A DNA stretch of 7,095 nt from Candidatus Woesearchaeota archaeon (lineage in GTDB: Archaea; Nanobdellota; Nanobdellia; UBA10117; WJKY01). Both the position numbers and the translations under genes were made by a program. Below the pieces are notes generated by a model. That model worked only from the letters and a program-made list of their open reading frames with translations, searched no databases and was not told the DNA's origin. Position 1 is the stretch's first letter. Every line of letters begins with the position of its first letter. The stretch is from contig WJKY01000039.1 of NCBI GenBank assembly GCA_014728835.1, forward strand, positions 1-7,095. The letters are read 5' to 3'. Below are positions 1 to 4,715 of the stretch, one piece after another.

Positions 1-71
1 ATTCTATCTGAACCTACTTTTGCTACTTGTGCTGCTAATCTTTTTTGTAGTTTCAAATCTTTTTTTGTCAT
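1..71 (-). CDS. rpl19e: 50S ribosomal protein eL19 (L19e), N-terminal fragment
   Basis: Only the first 23 codons lie in the window; the gene continues past its left edge. The visible protein begins MTKKDLKLQKRLAAQVAKVG and continues S-D-R. This matches the conserved eL19 N-terminus (a D-L-x-x-Q-K-R-L-A-A core followed by G-x-x-R). eL19 is a large-subunit protein shared by archaea and eukaryotes. It normally follows eL32 in the archaeal spc operon, which agrees with its place here. The ATG overlaps the eL32 stop as ATGA. A full-strength SD, AAAGGAGGT, lies 5 nt upstream inside the last eL32 codons, which fixes the start. Identity rests on a short stretch plus gene order, but the two agree. Confidence 0.88.
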   Translation of the reverse strand, partial: MTKKDLKLQKRLAAQVAKVGSDR

Positions 72-766
72 TCTAGACCTCCTTTAGAGGTTGGTGCAGC
101 AGAAGATTTAGCTTCTGATTGCGATTTTTCCTTTTTAGTTTTCTTTTTTTCAGCTAATTCAGCTGCTGTTGGTGTTTTTTTAGCTGGTTTTTTCTTGGAT
201 TTTTTTGGTTGTGTCTTTGGTTTTGGCTTTCCCACGCTAGTGGGCACAGCAGAATCAGCAGATTCTGATTGTGTCTTTGGTTTTGGCTTTTCTTTTTTAG
301 GTGCAGGTTTTTTCTTAGGTTTCTTTTTTTCTTCCTTTTCTTTTTTTGCTTGCTTGCGTTTTTTAATTTCATCTTCAATTTTCTTTAGGGTTTTCTGCGG
401 ATTTTTAATATTTGCAATTTGAATACTAAGTTCAATTGCTTTTTTGAGCATCACAATTTTCTTTTTTTTGCCAATTGTTGAACTAAAAACACTAACTTGT
501 TTTTCTTTGTTTAAATTTTCAAGCTGGGATAAATTTGAAATATGAACTTCTGTTAAACCGCTTTTGTGCAAACCTCTTGTTTTGCGTGGTAAACGATAAC
601 CTGCTTTAACTCTGGCGCGTTTTCCTGCTCTGTTTTCCCGCATTTTAGAGTGGATACCTTTTGGTCTGCGCCACTTAGTTCCTAATCTCTTTCTAACTAT
701 AGCTTCCTGTCTTACAAACTTTGGCTTTTTCTTCTTCATTTTAGCTCTTAGTTTTAATTCTTCCAT
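68..766 (-). CDS. rpl32e: 50S ribosomal protein eL32 (L32e) with long repeat-bearing C-terminal tail
   Basis: A large-subunit rRNA-binding protein found in archaea and eukaryotes. With the ATG at 766 the product is 232 aa. Residues 1-122 are the conserved body: KKKKPKFVRQE at 11-21, RLGTKWRRPKGIHSKMR at 27-43, GYRLPRKTRGLHKSG at 56-70 and a ...SSTIGKKKK segment near 95-103. Archaeal eL32 is commonly about 120-150 aa, so roughly 110 residues are an added low-complexity tail rich in Lys, Pro, Ala and Ser. The tail holds two Q-S-x7-P-T-S-x-G units (166-179, 216-229), two PKPKTQ units (161-166, 181-186) and one KKKPAKKTPTAAELAEKKK unit (191-209). These also occur in uL22 and/or uS3 of this window. 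The ATG at 766 begins 1 nt after the uL6 stop. An in-frame TTG at 799 would overlap uL6 by 32 nt and is less likely. The stop overlaps the eL19 start. Confidence 0.96.
   Translation of the reverse strand: MEELKLRAKMKKKKPKFVRQEAIVRKRLGTKWRRPKGIHSKMRENRAGKRARVKAGYRLPRKTRGLHKSGLTEVHISNLSQLENLNKEKQVSVFSSTIGKKKKIVMLKKAIELSIQIANIKNPQKTLKKIEDEIKKRKQAKKEKEEKKKPKKKPAPKKEKPKPKTQSESADSAVPTSVGKPKPKTQPKKSKKKPAKKTPTAAELAEKKKTKKEKSQSEAKSSAAPTSKGGLE
77..91 (-). promoter_or_regulatory. eL19 Shine-Dalgarno site inside a 5-bp hairpin
   Basis: On the transcript strand the sequence is ACCTC-TAAAG-GAGGT, a perfect 5-bp stem with a 5-nt loop. Its 3' arm is the SD (AAAGGAGGT, 5 nt before the eL19 ATG). It is encoded by the last Thr-Ser-Lys-Gly-Gly codons of eL32. 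A ribosome finishing eL32 would melt the stem and free the SD, so this would enforce translational coupling. The pairing is seen directly; the regulatory role is inference. Confidence 0.55.
138..220 (-). repeat. Tail repeat module B, copy in eL32
   Basis: Positions 138-196 are identical, base for base, to 5689-5747 in uL22 (59 nt). Positions 140-220 match 4948-5028 in uS3 at 80 of 81 bases; the one difference is at 208. The core encodes KKKPAKKTPTAAELAEKKK, in the same frame in all three genes. It contains an inverted repeat CAGCT-aattc-AGCTG at 151-165. Identity extends through wobble positions, which points to recent copying or gene conversion rather than protein-level convergence. Confidence 0.93.
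209..290 (-). repeat. Internal direct repeat in eL32 tail (two 22-nt copies, 60 nt apart)
   Basis: Positions 209-230 and 269-290 are identical. Each encodes PKPKTQ plus part of the next codon. The 60-nt offset equals 20 codons, so the duplication keeps frame. The 14-nt start of the second copy (267-280) also occurs at 5015-5028 in uS3. A 19-nt stretch around the first copy (202-220) recurs at 5774-5792 in uL22. Confidence 0.9.
231..244 (-). repeat. Hairpin in Pro-Thr-Ser-Val-Gly codons of eL32 tail
   Basis: CCCAC-gcta-GTGGG is a perfect 5-bp inverted repeat with a 4-nt loop. It is noticeably GC-rich for this AT-rich region and is placed exactly on the P-T-S-V-G codons of the first Q-S-x7-P-T-S-x-G unit. 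The equivalent codons of the other two such units (77-91 here, 5825-5836 in uL22) also fold, with different stem bases. Function unknown. Confidence 0.6.
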
Positions 767-767
767 T

Positions 768-1313
768 TTAACTTGAAATTGGTTTTCCTGCTTTTTCAAT
801 CATGTAAATCCCGTCTTGGAATATTCTTCTGTCTCGCGCTCTAATTTTGGTTAACTGTTCTATGTCAGATGCTGTTTTGCCTGCTAATTCTTTGTCAATT
901 GATTCAACAATAATTATGTCCTTTTCAACTTTTACAGAAACTTTTTCAGGAAATTTCATTTTTTTAGGCCTTTTTTCACCAAAAAAATTCTGCAGCTGAA
1001 ATTCATTTCCTTCTACTTTCGCATTCATTGGAAAGTGACTTGAACAAAGTTTTAATTTATAAATAAATGGTTCTTGAACGCCTTTAATCATGTTTTTTAT
1101 GTGAGCTTCGAATGTGCCTGTTAGAGCTCTGCCTCTAGCACCTCTATACAAAGGCGTAATTATGATTTTATTATCTTTTTTTTCAATCTTCAAATTTTTA
1201 GTGGGGTATATCCTTGTAAGTTCGCCTTTAGGACCTTTTATAATAATTATATCTGCCTCGATTTTGGCTTCTATGCCTTCTGGTATCTCAAGTTTTCTAT
1301 GTTCAATAGACAT
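768..1313 (-). CDS. rplF: 50S ribosomal protein uL6
   Basis: Large-subunit protein of 181 aa, a normal length for the archaeal family, built of two related alpha/beta domains and located near the base of the L7/L12-type stalk. Recognisable segments are the N-terminal EIPEGIEAKIEADIIIIKGPKGEL with its G-P-K-G-E turn (about residues 9-32), RALTGTFEAHIKNMIKGV at 62-79, and a C-terminal block ending IRARDRRIFQDGIYMIEK that is typical of archaeal L6. The start overlaps the end of uS8 by 11 nt (ATGTCTATTGA). A strong SD core, GGAGG, lies 14 nt upstream within the uS8 Gly-Gly codons, a rather long spacing that suits re-initiation by ribosomes ending uS8. It stops 1 nt before the eL32 ATG. Unlike its neighbour eL32, it has no added tail. 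Confidence 0.97.
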   Translation of the reverse strand: MSIEHRKLEIPEGIEAKIEADIIIIKGPKGELTRIYPTKNLKIEKKDNKIIITPLYRGARGRALTGTFEAHIKNMIKGVQEPFIYKLKLCSSHFPMNAKVEGNEFQLQNFFGEKRPKKMKFPEKVSVKVEKDIIIVESIDKELAGKTASDIEQLTKIRARDRRIFQDGIYMIEKAGKPISS

Positions 1314-1692
1314 AAGCTAATAATATTCCTCCTAAATTTTTGTCTTTGGCTTCTATGTGTGTTAGAACTCCTTTTGGAGTTGAAACAATAATTCTTCCGA
1401 AATCTTTTGCAGGCAAATATCTTTTTTCATATTTTTCGTAAGTTTCTAGAGTTACACTAAACTTAGGTTTTATTGCGCCGATTTTATTGATTGTACCTGA
1501 AAGTTTGATTTCGAAAATTCCGCCTTTTTTATCATCTATAAATTTGAAATCTTCTATGTATTTTTCTTTTTTTAGTTTGGAAAGTACTGCTTTAAGTAAT
1601 TTTGAAACAGGTTTTACAACTAATTTTGTCTTACCTCTGGCTCCAGCATTATTAATTGCTGATAATGCTCTAGCTAATACATCATGCTCCAT
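1303..1692 (-). CDS. rpsH: 30S ribosomal protein uS8
   Basis: Small-subunit protein of 129 aa that binds 16S rRNA helix 21 and is needed for assembly of the central domain; full length for archaea. Visible family features are the N-terminal DVLARALSAINNAGARGK (residues 4-21), the IKPKFSV stretch near 74-80, the archaeal-type insert YEKYEKRYLPAKDFGRIIVST (85-105) and the C-terminal GVLTHIEAKDKNLGGILLAYVY. The ATG at 1692 gives the canonical N-terminus, preceded by AAAGGAG about 11 nt upstream inside uL5. The first 19 nt overlap the end of uL5 in another frame. In the usual archaeal order uS14 would lie between uL5 and uS8; it is absent. The stop lies inside the uL6 start region. Confidence 0.97.
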   Translation of the reverse strand: MEHDVLARALSAINNAGARGKTKLVVKPVSKLLKAVLSKLKKEKYIEDFKFIDDKKGGIFEIKLSGTINKIGAIKPKFSVTLETYEKYEKRYLPAKDFGRIIVSTPKGVLTHIEAKDKNLGGILLAYVY

Positions 1693-2225
1693 TTTTCTTT
1701 TTTCTCCTTTATTTTTATTCCTAATTTTTTTTGCGCAAAAGACATTGAGTCTTCTGCTGTGATTTTGTGTGCAGGTGCTATTTTTTTCTTTCTAAGTTTT
1801 CTATTTTTAATTCTAAAACCAGGACGCTTAAGAGTTACAATAGCTTGTAAACCAATAATTCCGATTTTTGGATCATACTTAACCTCTGGAATATCAATAT
1901 ATTCCTTTACTCCAAATGAAAATCCATTTTCAGTAAAACTTCCTTTGTAAATTTCGTAATTAATTGCTTGGAGTAATCTATCTAAAACTTCACTAGCTTT
2001 TTTTCCGCGCAAAGTAACTTTGGCGCCGATTGGTAAACCAGGTCTTAGTTTCCATGTAGCAACTCTTCGCTTTGCTTTTGTTTTTACTATTTTTTCACCT
2101 GTGATATTTTTTAGCAAAGCAACAGCTTTATCTACATTATCACTTATTGCTCCTGCGCCTATATTCAAAGTAACTTTATCTATTTTGATTGTTCTCATTT
2201 TGTTTTTTGTTATTTCAGTTTCCAT
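1674..2225 (-). CDS. rplE: 50S ribosomal protein uL5
   Basis: Large-subunit central-protuberance protein that binds 5S rRNA and contacts tRNA and the small subunit. The 183-aa product shows the family core KVTLNIGAGA (17-26), a TGEKIVKTKAKR segment (42-53), GLPIGAKVTLRGKKA (63-77), SFTENGFSFGVKEYIDIPEVKYDPKIGI (96-123) and TLKRPGFRIKNRKLRKKKI (131-149). The start at 2225 shares one base with the eS4 stop (TAATG). An internal Met at residue 10 would also give a plausible protein, and neither start has a clear SD. The C-terminus runs past the usual ...KLGIKI to a short KEKKEKWSMMY end, encoded over the SD and start codon of uS8. That tail may be a by-product of the tight overlap, possibly created when an intervening uS14 gene was lost. 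Confidence 0.96.
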   Translation of the reverse strand: METEITKNKMRTIKIDKVTLNIGAGAISDNVDKAVALLKNITGEKIVKTKAKRRVATWKLRPGLPIGAKVTLRGKKASEVLDRLLQAINYEIYKGSFTENGFSFGVKEYIDIPEVKYDPKIGIIGLQAIVTLKRPGFRIKNRKLRKKKIAPAHKITAEDSMSFAQKKLGIKIKEKKEKWSMMY

Positions 2226-2935
2226 TATTCTATTTTTATTTCTGACTTATCCTCGCCAATTGCAAAAACATGATTCAGATTTGTTTGCCAAGTTTCTTTT
2301 CCAGATTCCAAAACTGCAATTCTTTCTCTCTTTAATTTGCCAAGTTCTTTGATATTTTTTAATTTAGCAGAATGTCCTGTGTGTTTTCCACCTGTAACAT
2401 AAACTAAATTTCCTTTTTCTAATTTGATATGCTTAGCAACAGAATTTTTTTCTGTGTCTAAAATAAGAACGTCATTTACTTTGTATTTTTTATCATCTAA
2501 TAAATTCCATCCATTGCTAAAATTCAGTTGTGTTTTATTTTTATTCAAAGTTTTTTTGGATACAATTTTAACTGGCAATAAATTAGCTTCTGATTTAGGA
2601 ATTTCAATAACAGCAAGCTTACCTTTTTTAGTTATTGTTACTCTCCAATATTTATCTGTTGCAGGTATTTGAATAGTATCAAAAATTCCAACTGGAAAAT
2701 CTACTTTTCTAATAACTTTGCTGTTTACTTTAACTAATTCGTTTGATAAAACCTGTTTTGTTTCTTTGGTTGTTTTTGTTATTTGTAAAATATCTCGTAG
2801 ATAAATAAGCAAAGGCATAGCTTTTTGCAAATCATGAGGGCCTTGGCTAGGCTTACGTATCCATTTTATTCCTTTTCTTTTAATTGGCCATGTTCGTGGT
2901 GCAGCCAATCTTGAGACATGTGCTTTTCTTGCCAT
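2225..2935 (-). CDS. rps4e: 30S ribosomal protein eS4 (S4e)
   Basis: Small-subunit protein specific to archaea and eukaryotes; 236 aa, typical of the archaeal form. The N-terminal RS4NT segment is clear (RKAHVSRLAAPRTWPIKRKG, 3-22; W-I-R-K-P-S-x-G-P-H, 25-34). It is followed by an S4-type RNA-binding domain (about 40-105: MPLLIYLRDIL, then VKVNSKVIRKVDFPVGIFDTI), a central domain, and a C-terminal KOW-like segment GNLVYVTGGKHTGHSAKLKNI (175-195). It starts 4 nt after the uL24 stop. The SD-like GGAGAGG lies about 10 nt upstream of the ATG, directly behind a small GC-rich hairpin in the uL24 3' end. The stop shares a base with the uL5 start. Its position between uL24 and uL5 is the standard archaeal order. 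Confidence 0.97.
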   Translation of the reverse strand: MARKAHVSRLAAPRTWPIKRKGIKWIRKPSQGPHDLQKAMPLLIYLRDILQITKTTKETKQVLSNELVKVNSKVIRKVDFPVGIFDTIQIPATDKYWRVTITKKGKLAVIEIPKSEANLLPVKIVSKKTLNKNKTQLNFSNGWNLLDDKKYKVNDVLILDTEKNSVAKHIKLEKGNLVYVTGGKHTGHSAKLKNIKELGKLKRERIAVLESGKETWQTNLNHVFAIGEDKSEIKIE

Positions 2936-2939
2936 TTTT

Positions 2940-3320
2940 TTATTTCCTCTCCAGCGCTTTAACGCGCTTTTTATCGCTTGTATCTAAACTAAGTATTAGT
3001 AAGTTTGACGGACTAAGTGGATGTCTTATTTTTTGACCTTCTTTTTTCTTTTTTTCAGCGCCCTGAACAAATACTTTGTAGCGTTTTCTATCAATTTCTT
3101 CTATTTTTCCAATTGTTCCTTTATGTTTTCCCCGTAATACTTTTACTTTGTCTCCTTTTCGAACTGGAAAACTTCGTTTTTTGTATTTTTTTCCAAGGTC
3201 TTTTGATAAGTGAGCAGACATTATTTTTCTGCGCACATGCAAAGGAGCATTTGCTCTATATTTACGCTGCTTGCGTGGTTGTTTGCTTGACTTCCATTTC
3301 TTGGAAAACTTTTTTTTCAT
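2940..3320 (-). CDS. rplX: 50S ribosomal protein uL24
   Basis: Large-subunit assembly-initiator protein located near the exit tunnel; 126 aa with the start chosen here. The N-terminal archaeal/eukaryotic signature is strong: KFSKKWKSSKQPRKQRKYRANAPLHVRRKIMSAHLS (4-39). A KOW motif follows (FPVRKGDKVKVLRGKHKGTIGKIEEID, 51-77), then HPLSPSNLLILSLDTSDKKR (100-119). The ATG at 3320 overlaps the uL14 stop as ATGA and gives the expected family N-terminus. A TTG-initiated extension to 3356 would add 12 unconserved residues and overlap uL14 further, so I reject it. No clear SD precedes the ATG, so initiation probably relies on coupling to uL14. Confidence 0.96.
   Translation of the reverse strand: MKKKFSKKWKSSKQPRKQRKYRANAPLHVRRKIMSAHLSKDLGKKYKKRSFPVRKGDKVKVLRGKHKGTIGKIEEIDRKRYKVFVQGAEKKKKEGQKIRHPLSPSNLLILSLDTSDKKRVKALERK
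2953..2968 (-). promoter_or_regulatory. Small hairpin just upstream of eS4 ribosome-binding site
   Basis: AGCGC-gttaaa-GCGCT on the transcript strand is a perfect 5-bp stem with a 6-nt loop. It sits in the last codons of uL24 and is followed immediately by the eS4 SD-like GGAGAGG. It is GC-rich against an AT-rich background. It leaves the SD itself unpaired. A role in coupling uL24 and eS4 translation is speculative. Confidence 0.35.
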
Positions 3321-3721
3321 AATATCATATTTGCAATTTTGGCTACTGCTGGCCAACGAATTGCAACCTCCTTTGCTATTGGTCCTTTGATCATTGAACC
3401 TTTTGGCAACCCAAGTTTGATGTCCTTCAAAACAATTGCTGCATTGTCTTCAAACTTGACTTTTGTACCCTCTGGACGTGTGAATTCTTTTCTTTGCCTT
3501 ACAACAACGCAAGGTACTACTTTGTGTTTCATGTCTGGCTTCCCAGTAAGCACAGTTGCATGAATCATATCAGCAATACCAGCTGACTGTAATTTTCTTG
3601 TTCTTGTTTTATAGCCGCGAACACTAATTATCTTAATTGTCCTAGCACCTGAATTATCAGTTGCATCTAACACTGCTCCTACTGGTAATGCTTTTGTTAT
3701 TTTGGATTTAACGGCTTTCAT
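3317..3721 (-). CDS. rplN: 50S ribosomal protein uL14
   Basis: Large-subunit protein at the subunit interface that binds 23S rRNA and neighbours eL19 in archaeal ribosomes; 134 aa, normal for archaea. Signature segments are VGAVLDATDNSGARTIKIISVRGYKT (14-39), ADMIHATVLTGKPDMKHKVVPCVVVRQRKEFTRPEGTKVKFEDNAAIVL (50-98) and the archaeal/eukaryotic C-terminus GSMIKGPIAKEVAIRWPAVAKIANMIL (108-134). The start overlaps the uS17 stop as ATGA and the stop overlaps the uL24 start the same way. An SD-like AAAGGAGGT lies in the K-E-V codons near the 3' end, but it is over 40 nt from the uL24 ATG and is probably fortuitous. Confidence 0.98.
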   Translation of the reverse strand: MKAVKSKITKALPVGAVLDATDNSGARTIKIISVRGYKTRTRKLQSAGIADMIHATVLTGKPDMKHKVVPCVVVRQRKEFTRPEGTKVKFEDNAAIVLKDIKLGLPKGSMIKGPIAKEVAIRWPAVAKIANMIL

Positions 3722-4065
3722 TTTATTTTCTCAATTATTACGAATTTGACTGTTTTGGATAGCGGACGACATTCTGCTATTTGTACTTTGTCTCCTTTTT
3801 TTGCGTTTATACATGTTGGATTATGTGCTTTTATTCGTGTGCGTCTTCTTTCACGACGTTCATATTTTGGTAAAGGTCTCCATCTAGTCCATTCTACACT
3901 TGCTGTTCCCTGCATTCTGTCACTTACAACCAAGCCTTCAAAAACACGTCCGCGCGTGGTAACATTTCCATGTATCGGACACTTTTTATCGCCGCAGGAT
4001 ACTTCTTTCTGTTTCTTGATTTTCTTCTTTTTTGCTGGTGTTTTCTTTTTTTTCTTGTCTACCAT
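3718..4065 (-). CDS. rpsQ: 30S ribosomal protein uS17
   Basis: Small-subunit primary 16S rRNA-binding protein with an OB-like fold; 115 aa. The archaeal signature runs from CGDKKCPIHGNVTTRGRVFEGLVVSDRMQGTASVEW (24-59) through PKYERRERRRTRIKAHNPTCINAKKGDKVQIAECRPLSKTVKFVIIEKI (66-114). Residues 1-22 are an extra lysine-rich leader (MVDKKKKKTPAKKKKIKKQK). Its KKTPAKKK resembles the AKKTPTA of the eL32/uL22/uS3 tails in composition but not in DNA sequence. The ATG is set by AAAGGAG with 7 nt spacing. A 37-38 nt gap with two inverted repeats separates it from Rpp29. The stop overlaps the uL14 start by 4 nt. Confidence 0.97.
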   Translation of the reverse strand: MVDKKKKKTPAKKKKIKKQKEVSCGDKKCPIHGNVTTRGRVFEGLVVSDRMQGTASVEWTRWRPLPKYERRERRRTRIKAHNPTCINAKKGDKVQIAECRPLSKTVKFVIIEKIK

Positions 4066-4071
4066 TTTGGA

Positions 4072-4084
4072 GCTCCTTTAGAGC
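4072..4084 (-). promoter_or_regulatory. uS17 Shine-Dalgarno site inside a 4-bp hairpin
   Basis: On the transcript strand GCTC-TAAAG-GAGC forms a 4-bp stem whose 3' arm is part of the SD (AAAGGAG, 7 nt before the uS17 ATG). The 11-mer CTCTAAAGGAG is identical to the core of the eL19 SD hairpin, while the outer pairs differ (G:C here, A:T plus C:G there). GGAGCTCC is also self-complementary. The structure is weak; regulation is inferred. Confidence 0.45.
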
Positions 4085-4089
4085 AGCGC

Positions 4090-4108
4090 ATTGAAACTTT
4101 GTTTCAAT
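4090..4108 (-). repeat. Perfect 8-bp inverted repeat at the Rpp29-uS17 junction
   Basis: ATTGAAAC-TTT-GTTTCAAT is a perfect 8-bp palindromic stem with a 3-nt loop. It covers the last base of the Rpp29 Tyr codon region and its TGA stop, and extends into the intergenic gap. No T-run follows on the transcript strand and the operon continues at once, so it does not look like a terminator. It could slow ribosomes, mark an RNA-processing site, or bind a protein. None of these can be told from sequence. Confidence 0.55.
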
Positions 4109-4385
4109 AACGTTTTTGTTTCTTTTTGATACGATCCCAAGGTCTTGCAACCAATAACTTACCAGCAACTTCCACTTTTTTCTTGCTTAGTAAGGTCAGT
4201 TTCAAGGTTACTTGAGACTTGAATATCCTTTTTTCACTGTCTTTGGTTTTGATAACCAAAGTCTTGTATGTCTCATCAACAACCTTTCCGCGGATGCTGA
4301 TATTTTTCTGATTTCTTGCTCTGATTATTTCTGCGGTAAGACCGATTAGTTCATGCCTTACCACATTTTTTGGTGTTATTGGCAT
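4104..4385 (-). CDS. rnp1: Ribonuclease P protein component 1 (Rpp29/POP4)
   Basis: Protein subunit of archaeal RNase P, which matures tRNA 5' ends; Rpp29 pairs with Rpr2/Rpp21 and helps fold the specificity domain of the RNA. The 93-aa product has the Sm-like Rpp29 core: HELIGL at 11-16, ISIRGKVVDETYKTLVIKT at 29-47 (the G-x-V-x-D-E-T-x-x-T-L-x-I signature), EKRIFK at 51-56 and the C-terminal VEVAGKLLVARPWDRIKKKQKR (71-92). The length is normal for archaea. It begins 21 nt after the aIF1 stop with only a weak AAAGGCG upstream. Location between aIF1 and uS17 is the usual archaeal arrangement. Codons ending in C (ATC, GAC, ACC) look commoner than in uS3 or uL22. Confidence 0.95.
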   Translation of the reverse strand: MPITPKNVVRHELIGLTAEIIRARNQKNISIRGKVVDETYKTLVIKTKDSEKRIFKSQVTLKLTLLSKKKVEVAGKLLVARPWDRIKKKQKRY

Positions 4386-4406
4386 TTTTCGCCTTTGGTT
4401 TTAGCT

Positions 4407-4715
4407 TTACCTTATTTCTATGCTGTCTGCTGGGAACCCGATTTTTATTAAGACGTCCTTTAGTTTTTGTCTGTGGTCGCCTTGTAGTTCAATTGTGGAA
4501 TCTTTTACTGTTCCGCCACAAGCAAGCTTTTCCTTAAGTTGCTTTGCGGTTTTTTTCAGGTCAATCTCTGTTGCATCCAACCCTTTGATTATAGTTGTAG
4601 GTTTTCCAAATCTTCTCTTTTCCATTTTTACCACAATCTTTTGTTTTTCTCGGGCCACGGCAGAGCATTGGCATAGCTCTTTTGGTAAGCCGCAAACCGG
4701 ACATATCTCACTCAT
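4407..4715 (-). CDS. sui1: Translation initiation factor aIF1 (SUI1 family)
   Basis: Archaeal homologue of eIF1, which binds the 30S P-site region and enforces correct start-codon choice. The 102-aa product has the SUI1 domain at about 25-102: KRRFGKPTTIIKGLD (33-47), a KLACGGTVKD loop (63-72) and ELQGDHRQKLKDVLIKIGFP (77-96). The N-terminus holds a compact metal-knuckle-like motif, CPVCGLPKELCQC (C5, C8, C15, C17), seen in many archaeal aIF1 proteins. The ATG overlaps the uL29 stop as ATGA. A GGAGG lies 14 nt upstream inside uL29, next to a 5-bp hairpin. Codon choice includes more GC-rich codons (GCC, CTG, GTC, AAG) than the flanking ribosomal genes. Confidence 0.97.
   Translation of the reverse strand: MSEICPVCGLPKELCQCSAVAREKQKIVVKMEKRRFGKPTTIIKGLDATEIDLKKTAKQLKEKLACGGTVKDSTIELQGDHRQKLKDVLIKIGFPADSIEIR

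Noticed and set aside
139..340. T-runs on the plus strand as transcription terminators
   Set aside because: They are runs of AAA lysine codons of the minus-strand gene, with no hairpin in the correct orientation to terminate the operon.
767..799. TTG-initiated extension of eL32 by 11 codons
   Set aside because: It would overlap uL6 by 32 nt, while the ATG at 766, 1 nt after the uL6 stop, fits the spacing of other junctions and the family N-terminus.
3321..3356. TTG-initiated extension of uL24 by 12 codons
   Set aside because: The added residues are unconserved and lie within uL14. The ATG at 3320 forms an ATGA overlap and yields the canonical KKKFSKKWKSSKQPRKQRK start.
3986..4168. Minus-strand 60-codon frame spanning the Rpp29 end and uS17 start
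   Set aside because: It is out of frame with both well-supported genes and has no recognisable motif; a shadow frame.
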